A stretch of 5,757 bases of DNA from CAYTZA01 sp964442365 (GTDB lineage: Bacteria > Patescibacteriota > Minisyncoccia > Phycocordibacterales > DAORIS01): positions 1-5,757 of the forward strand of contig CAYTZA010000033.1 of the NCBI GenBank assembly GCA_964442365.1, given 5' to 3'. The position numbers and the translations under genes were made by a program. The notes below the pieces were generated by a model. That model was not told the origin of the DNA, did not search any database, and was given only the letters and a program-made list of their open reading frames with translations. Position 1 is the first letter of the stretch; each line of letters opens with the position of its first letter. This document shows, piece by piece, positions 1 to 4,767 of this stretch.

Positions 1-80
1 TAACAAAACCATCCATTCTTCACGGTTCCAACGATGCTTGCTTTCATGAATCCGGGCGGGGGTATAGTTTGTTCTAATTC

Positions 81-106
81 AACCACTACACTTAAGTGTA
101 GTGGTT
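81..106. repeat. Perfect 26-bp palindrome
   Basis: The two 13-base halves, reading inwards from AACCACTACA, are exact reverse complements and meet at a central TTAA. As RNA it could form an 11-bp stem with a TTAA tetraloop. It lies 62 bp beyond the stop codon of the minus-strand 122-residue gene. Neither side carries a T-run, so it is not a standard intrinsic terminator. It could be an operator, a recombination or binding site, or a factor-assisted terminator for the protease operon. The palindrome is directly visible; its role is unknown. Confidence 0.85.
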
Positions 107-157
107 GGTTACATAAATAGACACATACCCCCTATCACCTTCATATTAGCAATATGT

Positions 158-187
158 GATCTTAAACTTTATAACACCACCATCTTC
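158..187 (-). repeat. Imperfect direct repeat, copy A
   Basis: This 30-base segment matches 545-574 at 25 of 30 positions, and its inner 26 bases (162-187) match at 23 of 26. It spans the last codons and stop of the 122-residue gene. Read on the minus strand one frame away from that gene it encodes EDGGVIKFKI. The other copy encodes EDGGAIEFKI, and two of the codons differ only by synonymous third-base changes. That pattern suggests the sequence was once conserved as protein. Confidence 0.75.
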
Positions 188-537
188 ATCTTTTCAAGAA
201 ATCTATCGAGATTTAATTGATCTTTTACCTTTAGAAATTTTCTATCGAAGATAATCTGATATTCATCTTCGTATAGAATTTCTGCTGGTCGATCTATAAT
301 CACAACTTCGATATTTCCTTTGATGACAGATTTGTGCCAGTTTAACAATCCAGAACCGGAATACTTTTTTAACCCGTAATCAGTCCAGAATGAAATTGCG
401 CCAGGATAATCTAATCCTTTCTTTGGCAACCATGATCCATCTGGTTTGTTCAAGCGACGTGAGTCATTCATTGCAACACCACTTTGGATTGCCTCATAAA
501 TTCCAACGCTGCTTGTGATAAATCGGTAATATTCCAT
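169..537 (-). CDS. Hypothetical soluble protein, 122 residues
   Basis: I do not recognise this protein well enough to name a function. It has no signal peptide or membrane segment. It starts MEYYRFITSS, carries a Gly/Pro/Trp-rich stretch (PDGSWLPKKG, residues 32-41; PGAISFWTDYG, 45-55) and then a likely strand-strand unit around IEVVIIDRP (76-84) with an acidic segment YEDEYQIIF (89-97). The amino-acid make-up is that of a real small alpha/beta protein. It begins 36 bp after the protease stop on the same strand, so it is probably co-transcribed as the second gene. The ATG at 537 has no clear Shine-Dalgarno sequence. The C-terminus is suspicious: after residue 116 a -1 shift would replace MKMVVL with DEDGGVIKFKITYC, a sequence matched beyond the end of the neighbouring gene. 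The annotated end may therefore be the product of a frameshift at the A-run 191-194. I am confident it is a gene, and not of its function or exact end. Confidence 0.7.
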   Translation of the reverse strand: MEYYRFITSSVGIYEAIQSGVAMNDSRRLNKPDGSWLPKKGLDYPGAISFWTDYGLKKYSGSGLLNWHKSVIKGNIEVVIIDRPAEILYEDEYQIIFDRKFLKVKDQLNLDRFLEKMKMVVL

Positions 538-544
538 ATGTCTA

Positions 545-574
545 AATTTTAAACTCTATCGCACCACCATCTTC
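545..574 (-). repeat. Imperfect direct repeat, copy B
   Basis: This is the partner of 158-187, exactly 387 bp (129 codons) away. It begins at the last base of the protease stop codon and fills most of the spacer before the 122-residue gene. On the minus strand, in a frame different from the protease, it encodes EDGGAIEFKI followed by a TAG stop. That frame is closed by another stop a few codons upstream and has no start codon, so the copy looks like the tail of a lost gene rather than an expressed one. Confidence 0.75.
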
Positions 575-1176
575 TACATCCCGGTCACCAAACTAAAAGC
601 AAAAGAGATTATTGGTGAAATAACGGGCCAGAGGAAAAATACGACTACAAGAATGAAGATCATTCCGTATGTTTCAAGAACCATTCGGAGCTTGCCATAT
701 TGCTGTGGTAACCAAGCAAATAACAACTTAGAGCCATCGAGTGGTGGTAGTGGTATAAGATTGAAAATCGCTAGAACTAGATTGATTATAACTATATAAG
801 AACAGATCTCTATAAATGGAGTGATCGCCGTAGCGCCAGCGGAGGCGATGCGGATAATTAATCCAAAAATAACGGCCAATAAAAGATTGGACATTGGTCC
901 TGCAAGAGCAATAAGAAACTCCCCTTGCCTCTTATTCTTCAAATTATATGGATTGTATTCGACCGGTTTGGCCCAGCCGAAGGTAAAACCAGACAAAGAA
1001 GTGATAAGCGGAACAAAGATAGAGCCGACAGGATCTATGTGTTTGATCGGATTTAGAGTCAGCCTACCCTGCAATCTAGCGGTGGGATCACCAAGTTTAT
1101 CAGCCATAAAGCCGTGCGCGATCTCGTGAATGATTATCGAGAATATTAGTATTACGATTGAAAATATGGTGATCAT
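574..1176 (-). CDS. Site-2-type zinc metalloprotease, peptidase M50 family
   Basis: This is an integral-membrane metalloprotease of the type that cuts substrates inside or next to the membrane. The first helix carries the zinc motif HEIAH (His17, Glu18, His21), with Glu18 the expected catalytic base. The third zinc ligand is Asp147 in PLPPLDG (142-148), preceded by the usual FNLIP. FGWAKPVEYNP (66-76) and ALAGPMSN (90-97) are hallmarks of the short bacterial branch of the family that lacks a PDZ domain. About five hydrophobic segments are visible: 3-20, 51-66, 87-110, 122-142 and 171-197. The length of 200 residues is normal for this compact group. The substrate cannot be told from sequence; cleavage of membrane-bound regulators is the general role of the family. 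The gene is divergent from rpmB and followed after 36 bp by a small hypothetical gene. The ATG at 1176 has no evident ribosome-binding site, but the HEXXH spacing from the N-terminus fits it. Confidence 0.95.
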   Translation of the reverse strand: MITIFSIVILIFSIIIHEIAHGFMADKLGDPTARLQGRLTLNPIKHIDPVGSIFVPLITSLSGFTFGWAKPVEYNPYNLKNKRQGEFLIALAGPMSNLLLAVIFGLIIRIASAGATAITPFIEICSYIVIINLVLAIFNLIPLPPLDGSKLLFAWLPQQYGKLRMVLETYGMIFILVVVFFLWPVISPIISFAFSLVTGM

Positions 1177-1203
1177 TGAATATTTGAAAATTGATAATTG
1201 CTT

Positions 1204-1244
1204 GCCCTTCGAAGCTCATAGCGAAGCGGAGAGCGTAGAAGGGG
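1204..1244. other. Two-stage hairpin in the divergent protease/rpmB spacer
   Basis: CCCTTC (1205-1210) pairs with GAAGGG (1238-1243). Inside a 3x3 internal loop, GCTC (1214-1217) pairs with GAGC (1231-1234). The apical loop is ATAGCGAAGCGGA. The element lies in the spacer between two divergent genes and would fall in the 5' leader of the protease transcript. It has no T-run and is GC-rich against an AT-rich background. It may be a dispersed structured repeat or a regulatory leader; no function can be assigned. Confidence 0.5.
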
Positions 1245-1247
1245 TCA

Positions 1248-1276
1248 TTGATTAATTAATTACTCTATGTTAGCAT
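1248..1276 (+). promoter_or_regulatory. Probable rpmB promoter
   Basis: TTGATT (1248-1253) is followed after 17 bp by TAGCAT (1271-1276), with TG one base upstream of the -10 as in extended -10 promoters. Transcription would start near 1283, leaving a leader of about 11 bases before the ATG at 1294. This also argues against the in-frame ATG at 1267 as the rpmB start, because it would lie upstream of the transcript. Confidence 0.45.
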
Positions 1277-1293
1277 ATCGTTCTAATAACTTT

Positions 1294-1536
1294 ATGGCAA
1301 AAGTCTGTGCAATAACTAAAAGAGGTTCAATTGTTGGTGGTCGCTACTCCAACGCTACTCGTGCTACCCAATTCAACCCTTGTGGCAAGATCCGCAAATA
1401 TCCAAATCTTCAAAAGAAGCGTATTTATGTCCCAGAACTCAAGAAAACTTTCATCCTAGATATCTCTACCCGCGCCCTCCGCACCATAGAAAAGAACGGC
1501 GCCTTCGCTACTCTCAAGAAAGCTGGCATAATTTAA
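1294..1536 (+). CDS. rpmB: 50S ribosomal protein L28
   Basis: This is an 80-residue structural protein of the large ribosomal subunit. The N-terminus MAKVCAITKRGSIVGG matches the canonical L28 opening (start, Cys, short basic turn, then a glycine-containing strand). It is followed by an Asn/Thr/Arg-rich stretch and the family signature RKYPNLQKKRIYVPE (residues 34-48), the counterpart of the usual RFxPNLQ segment. The C-terminal part, ISTRALRTIEKNGAFATLKKAGI, is the typical helix-turn end. I chose the ATG at 1294 rather than 1267 because L28 proteins begin at this Met-Ala-Lys. The upstream nine codons do not fit the family and would precede the predicted transcription start. There is no Shine-Dalgarno site. 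Only two cysteines are present (5 and 30), so the zinc-ribbon form is not supported. The gene is a single unit, divergent from the protease. Confidence 0.95.
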   Translation: MAKVCAITKRGSIVGGRYSNATRATQFNPCGKIRKYPNLQKKRIYVPELKKTFILDISTRALRTIEKNGAFATLKKAGII

Positions 1537-1560
1537 GAACATTTGGAAAGTACGAGCACG

Positions 1561-1589
1561 GAAGCCACTATGTGGTCTGTATTTTTATT
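1561..1589 (+). terminator. Weak candidate terminator after rpmB
   Basis: CCAC (1565-1568) and GTGG (1572-1575) can pair across a three-base loop, with one more G-T pair outside. A T-rich run (1582-1586) follows a few bases later. The stem is only 4-5 bp, so read-through is likely. It is reported because nothing better separates rpmB from the next promoter, which begins within its T-rich tail. Confidence 0.25.
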
Positions 1590-1616
1590 GACAAATATAA
1601 TGATAAGTAGTATAAT
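1588..1616 (+). promoter_or_regulatory. Exact consensus sigma-70 type promoter
   Basis: TTGACA (1588-1593) and TATAAT (1611-1616) are both perfect matches to the housekeeping consensus and are separated by the optimal 17 bp. The expected transcript start is near 1623, giving a leader of roughly 40 bases for the membrane-protein gene at 1664. It is the strongest promoter visible in the window. Confidence 0.9.
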
Positions 1617-1654
1617 TCGGAAGAATTTCCTAATGCAGCAAAAGCTTAACAAAC

Positions 1655-1660
1655 GGAGGA
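1655..1660 (+). promoter_or_regulatory. Shine-Dalgarno site that decides a TTG start
   Basis: GGAGGA lies three bases upstream of the TTG at 1664, slightly closer than the usual spacing. No ATG or GTG in this frame is near, and an in-frame TAA at 1631-1633 closes the frame upstream, so this site supports TTG as the initiator. It is the only convincing Shine-Dalgarno sequence in front of any gene here. Confidence 0.8.
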
Positions 1661-1663
1661 TCC

Positions 1664-2284
1664 TTGAAAACCCAAGAGTTCAGCGCAATTCTTTCAGGTA
1701 TCATCATCACGATCGGGTTGTTTTGGTACATTCGGTTAGTGATGAGGGGTAAGATCGGCACCGTTGTTGCAAGTTGGATCGTTAGCACAGTAGCAACAAC
1801 TTTGTCGTTTGTAACCTACTACACAAGCCCGAAGGCAAACTGGCTTGGTGGCTTCCTAAACGCAACAAGCGCCATCGCAGTTGGCGGCACACTAATTGCG
1901 GTCTACGCTAGGGGAAAAACAGAAGGTCAAAGAGTGTGCTTCAATCCTTTTCAGAAGAAATGTCTGATTGCCTCAACGCTTATCACTATCTTGTGGATCG
2001 TGATGGTTTGGGGAATGGGTGGTACGGGAGTAATTCCAAACCTACTTACACAAGTTTTGTTGATCATTTCGTACAGCATGCTCATTGCCAAGTTCTGGAA
2101 GGCGGACCATAACACCGAATCCCTGGTGACATGGTGGTGCGTACTGATCTCAAGCATCATTGCACTCTATACCGCGTACGCAAAATCAGACGCTCTCGCC
2201 TTCGTCTACGCTACACGGTCGACAGTGATGTGCGGGATTCTGATCTTCGCACTTCACCGCCTGGAAAGAAAGAACCGCAAGTGA
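1664..2284 (+). CDS. Seven-helix integral membrane protein of unknown function
   Basis: This 206-residue polytopic protein has about seven hydrophobic segments, near residues 5-25, 34-53, 61-81, 100-118, 123-143, 154-172 and 178-198, and a basic C-terminal tail (RLERKNRK). The first and second halves look alike. Segment 11-53 (helix, charged turn RGKIGTV, then ASW) resembles 129-172 (helix, charged turn KADHNTES, then VTWW). That suggests an internal duplication, as in PQ-loop/SWEET-like folds and in a widespread uncharacterised bacterial membrane-protein family. This comparison is my inference; no transport substrate or catalytic motif can be seen. The gene starts at TTG with a strong ribosome-binding site, under an exact consensus promoter, and ends 16 bp before a hairpin terminator, so it is a complete single-gene unit. 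By eye it is richer in G and C than the genes around it, which could mean recent acquisition or simply membrane-protein codon bias. Confidence 0.85.
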   Translation: MKTQEFSAILSGIIITIGLFWYIRLVMRGKIGTVVASWIVSTVATTLSFVTYYTSPKANWLGGFLNATSAIAVGGTLIAVYARGKTEGQRVCFNPFQKKCLIASTLITILWIVMVWGMGGTGVIPNLLTQVLLIISYSMLIAKFWKADHNTESLVTWWCVLISSIIALYTAYAKSDALAFVYATRSTVMCGILIFALHRLERKNRK

Positions 2285-2299
2285 TCGTATCTCAAACAC

Positions 2300-2340
2300 G
2301 GCCCCACCAGTAACTTTGGTGGGGCCTTAAAAGTTATATT
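2300..2340 (+). terminator. Hairpin terminator of the membrane-protein gene
   Basis: GGCCCCACCA (2300-2309) pairs perfectly with TGGTGGGGCC (2317-2326) across the seven-base loop GTAACTT. The downstream tract TTAAAAGTTATATT is AT-rich but not a clean T-run, so termination is likely but perhaps incomplete. It begins 16 bp after the stop codon. Confidence 0.75.
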
Positions 2341-2392
2341 AAACAATCAAAGAGGTTCCTATATAATGTCACTAGTTTATATATTTTGTTAA

Positions 2393-2421
2393 TTGCTTGC
2401 ATAAGACATAAATGTTATAAA
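2393..2421 (+). promoter_or_regulatory. Probable promoter of the ATP-grasp gene
   Basis: TTGCTT (2393-2398) is followed after 17 bp by TATAAA (2416-2421), and TG at 2413-2414 makes an extended -10. The transcript would start near 2428, about 38 bases before the ATG at 2466. The short leader contains a small AGCG/CGCT inverted repeat (2438-2451) but no ribosome-binding site. Confidence 0.6.
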
Positions 2422-2465
2422 TGGCTTCATTATGTATAGCGCGATGTCGCTCACCTATTTAACTA

Positions 2466-3485
2466 ATGAACAAAAAGAAAAGAAAAGTAGATGCATTACT
2501 CGGAAGACTTTTGGTCAAGATTGCCCCGCGAATAGGTGCGACCGTACTTTTGGAACCCGAATGGAATGTTGTTGGACAAATAATATTCAAAAACGGTAAG
2601 AAAAGTTATTTTAGATACAATACCCTAGACCTAAACCCAATGGGTGCCTCCGAGATCGCTCGCGACAAAGACTATGCAAACTTTTTCATGGACAAACTCG
2701 GCTACCCCATTATTCCAAAAAGTAAAACTTTTTATTCCGATCGCTGGGCAGGTGCAATCGGCGCGCTCGACAGGAAAATAGACAATGCCTACAAATATGC
2801 AGAGGAAATCGGCCTTCCTGTAATAGTAAAACCAAATAGCGGTAGCCAAGGGACCGGTGTTGCTCTTGTTTGCAATAAAACCGAATTCTATTCGGCTATG
2901 AGAAATATATTCTCATACGATCGCATAGCTATCGTGCAAAAACCTGTCCGTGGGAAAGATTACCGCGTCGTAGTACTCGACGATAAGATCATTTCAGCAT
3001 ACGAGAGAGTTCCACTAAATATCATTGGTGATGGCAAATCAACCATCAAAGAGCTTCTCTACATAAAACAGCAAAACTTCGTAGCCTCAAGTCGAGATAC
3101 CATTATCAAAATGGATGACCTTAGAATCCAGAATAAACTGAAACATCAAAATCTAAACTTCGACAACATTCCATCGCTCAACCAGAAAATCTTCCTTCTA
3201 GATAATGCCAACCTCTCTTCCGGAGGCGACTCTATAGATGTAACCGAAAATGTTCACCCAAAATTCAAAGCGTTGGCCATCAAACTAACAAAAGACATGG
3301 GTCTCCGCCTCTGTGGTGTCGACTTCATGATCGAAGGAGACATCAGTAAGAAGCCTGATAAATACTGGGTAATTGAGATCAATTCTGCCCCCGGCCTCGA
3401 CCATTATGCCAAGATTGGTAAAGCCCAAGAGCAGGTTGTGGAAGATTTGTATTTGGAAGTATTGAAGCATCTTGAGGAAAGGTAA
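2466..3485 (+). CDS. Stand-alone ATP-grasp ligase, cyanophycin-synthetase-like
   Basis: This 339-residue enzyme belongs to the ATP-grasp superfamily, which joins a carboxylate, activated as acyl phosphate, to an amine or similar nucleophile. A short N-terminal region (1-63) precedes SEIARDKDYANFFMDKLGYP (62-81), the usual entry to the fold. VIVKPNSGSQGTGV (119-132) gives the first ATP lysine and the glycine-rich loop. GKDYRVVVLDDK (163-174), AYERVP (178-183) and GDGKSTIKEL (188-197) closely follow the ATP-grasp half of cyanophycin synthetase, as do NLSSGGDSIDVT (249-260), GVDF (284-287) and EINSAPGLDHY (304-314). Asp286, Glu304 and Asn306 are the likely magnesium ligands. The Mur-ligase-like C-terminal half of true cyanophycin synthetase is absent, so it should not be called that. 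A glutamate- or peptide-type ligase is possible, but the substrate is unknown. It has its own promoter, no Shine-Dalgarno site, and lies tail-to-tail with the radical SAM gene. Confidence 0.9.
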   Translation: MNKKKRKVDALLGRLLVKIAPRIGATVLLEPEWNVVGQIIFKNGKKSYFRYNTLDLNPMGASEIARDKDYANFFMDKLGYPIIPKSKTFYSDRWAGAIGALDRKIDNAYKYAEEIGLPVIVKPNSGSQGTGVALVCNKTEFYSAMRNIFSYDRIAIVQKPVRGKDYRVVVLDDKIISAYERVPLNIIGDGKSTIKELLYIKQQNFVASSRDTIIKMDDLRIQNKLKHQNLNFDNIPSLNQKIFLLDNANLSSGGDSIDVTENVHPKFKALAIKLTKDMGLRLCGVDFMIEGDISKKPDKYWVIEINSAPGLDHYAKIGKAQEQVVEDLYLEVLKHLEER

Positions 3486-3590
3486 ATCTATAGTAAATTA
3501 TGTATTAACCTTTCATACAAGTGACGACATGGAATAAAAATGAAATTAAGCTTCAGTAATTAGTGTCTACATAAACAATCATTGCATAAT

Positions 3591-3624
3591 AAAAGCTCGC
3601 CTGCATGTATTATACACAGGCGAG
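3591..3624 (-). terminator. Intrinsic terminator of the radical SAM gene
   Basis: On the minus strand CTCGCCTG pairs with CAGGCGAG (3624-3617 with 3603-3596). The stem continues inwards as TGTA/TACA with a TTA loop after a two-base bulge. Reading in the minus direction the stem is followed at once by C then TTTTATTAT. It begins 20 bp after the radical SAM stop codon. On the plus strand no T-run follows, so it serves mainly the minus-strand gene. Confidence 0.85.
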
Positions 3625-3643
3625 AGTGCTAAAGAGATTCGAA

Positions 3644-4612
3644 TCACTTCGGGAGCATGACACAAAACCCTGGTTTGATAGTCCTTCGTTGGTTCATAGC
3701 CACAATCACATCCTTCAAACTATCTTTGCGGATATTCCACACACCCCTAGATCCGTGATGATCTGGACACAACTGAACATCACCGTTCGATTTCACTGTC
3801 AACCCAAACGAGTAGATTGCACAGTGGTTTTCGAGAGTTGAAGACGGTGAAAATAGGTCATTGTACTTCCCCGCCAAAGCAACAAGCCCGGCTTCTGGAC
3901 CACTTCCACCACTCTGATTACCGATTTTTCTCCAAAGCTCCGGTGATTTCGAAGCCCACAAAACAGGCTTCACAGGTCGTACAAACAAAGGAAGATCGCG
4001 CTTTTTGCAAAACCCCGATATTTTCTCAAGTTCACCAGCGTTCTCCTTCGTCAACACCATGTTCGCAACCAGCCTATAGGCACGATCCTCACCGATCTGT
4101 ACCCACGAATTGGCGTATACATCAACCACCGATTCCAGATTCATCATATACTCCCGGAATTTGTTGGCGGTAGTATGATAACGACGAATGAAGTACTCCT
4201 CGGAAAATGAATCAAGTTTTACACCAATCGAGACCCCGAGATCTTTCATGGCTCGAAGTTTTTTCTGGTCAACATTTCCTGTGAGGTTGGAATATACCAC
4301 GGTGATGAGGCCCGCCGAGTGAGCTGCTCTCAGTGTTTCCATGAAATACGGGTCTAGGGTCGGTTCGCCGGTACCAGGAACCACGAGAGTCTTTGCATTT
4401 AGTCTCGCCGCCTGACGAATGAGTTCAACGCGTTCATCAAGCGTCAGAACATCAGGTTCAGGACGGTTGAGCAGGTGTTTATTGAAACACCAGTCGCAAC
4501 CGTAATTGCATCTCGATGAAAAATCGAGCGATAACTGGGTAATTCCTCCTTTATTGTAGGTATCCCAGTACGTCTGCATCGGGAAATGGTATCCGAAGAA
4601 AAGCTTTTTCAT
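3644..4612 (-). CDS. Radical SAM enzyme with a short cysteine-bearing C-terminal domain
   Basis: This 322-residue protein carries the CX3CX2C motif RCNYGCDWC (Cys35, Cys39, Cys42) that binds a [4Fe-4S] cluster and S-adenosylmethionine. It also has the glycine-rich VPGTGEPTLDP (78-88), which corresponds to the GGEP motif. YSNLTGN (107-113) and VSIGVKLDS (127-135) fit the next strands of the partial TIM barrel. The C-terminal region has Cys264, then TVKSNGDVQLCP (272-283, Cys282) and a last Cys317 in PGFC. This resembles a reduced SPASM or twitch domain that might hold an auxiliary cluster, but the full SPASM cysteine set is not present. SPASM-type enzymes often modify peptides or proteins; the substrate here is unknown and no precursor peptide is visible nearby. 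The gene is divergent from a TrmB-like regulator across 155 bp and ends at its own terminator. The ATG at 4612 has no ribosome-binding site; Met12 is a possible alternative start. Confidence 0.9.
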   Translation of the reverse strand: MKKLFFGYHFPMQTYWDTYNKGGITQLSLDFSSRCNYGCDWCFNKHLLNRPEPDVLTLDERVELIRQAARLNAKTLVVPGTGEPTLDPYFMETLRAAHSAGLITVVYSNLTGNVDQKKLRAMKDLGVSIGVKLDSFSEEYFIRRYHTTANKFREYMMNLESVVDVYANSWVQIGEDRAYRLVANMVLTKENAGELEKISGFCKKRDLPLFVRPVKPVLWASKSPELWRKIGNQSGGSGPEAGLVALAGKYNDLFSPSSTLENHCAIYSFGLTVKSNGDVQLCPDHHGSRGVWNIRKDSLKDVIVAMNQRRTIKPGFCVMLPK

Positions 4613-4767
4613 GAGTTGAGCATTGTATTGTTGAAGTTCAGAGTTCCTATCTAAAGTGACATGCTTGATTACGATTTACCTCTACCATATCAAAATCAAT
4701 TATAATATGCTTGCAAAATATGACTTTTTGTGCTATTTTTGACGAATAATACTTTCGCCAAATTATT
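4613..4767. promoter_or_regulatory. Shared divergent control region, radical SAM / TrmB-like gene
   Basis: This AT-rich spacer must hold the promoters of both genes. Its centre contains the self-complementary ATTATAAT (4699-4706), which offers a TATAAT -10 hexamer on both strands. For the minus direction the -10 (4704-4699) has no good -35 at normal spacing, so activation by a protein is possible. No clear inverted-repeat operator stands out. Control of this region by the adjacent regulator is inferred from position only. Confidence 0.5.
4711..4739 (+). promoter_or_regulatory. Probable promoter of the TrmB-like gene
   Basis: TTGCAA (4711-4716) and TATTTT (4734-4739) are separated by 17 bp, with TG at 4731-4732 forming an extended -10. 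Transcription would start near 4746, about 22 bases before the ATG. The same layout (TTGCNN, extended -10) is seen at the ATP-grasp gene. Confidence 0.5.

Noticed and set aside
51..110. A tRNA-like look to GGGCGGGGGTATAGTTTGTTC
   Set aside because: No T-loop sequence, anticodon arm or acceptor pairing can be built from the surrounding bases.
1..135. Open frames reaching the left edge, such as a minus-strand frame with an ATG at 47 (MKASIVGTVKNGW) and a plus-strand frame ending at TAA 75-77
   Set aside because: They are short, and the minus-strand ATG has no ribosome-binding site. Several overlapping frames are equally open, so none can be preferred.
821..1129. A 102-codon plus-strand open frame
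   Set aside because: It lies wholly antisense to the M50 protease, whose catalytic motifs are unmistakable.
1166..1255. A 29-codon plus-strand frame (ATG 1166 to TAA 1255) overlapping the protease start and the hairpin
   Set aside because: It has no ribosome-binding site, and its sequence is dictated by the hairpin and the protease codons. It is most likely incidental.
1267..1293. An upstream in-frame ATG extending L28 by nine residues
   Set aside because: It does not fit the L28 N-terminus and would lie upstream of the predicted transcript start.
1641..1663. HindIII- and BamHI-like hexamers (AAGCTT, GGATCC) around the ribosome-binding site, as if from a cloning construct
   Set aside because: Isolated six-base sites are common by chance, and the surrounding sequence shows no vector or other artificial features.
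3817..4173. A 118-codon plus-strand open frame
   Set aside because: It is antisense to the radical SAM gene, has a composition rich in Ser, Pro and His typical of shadow frames, and has no start signals.
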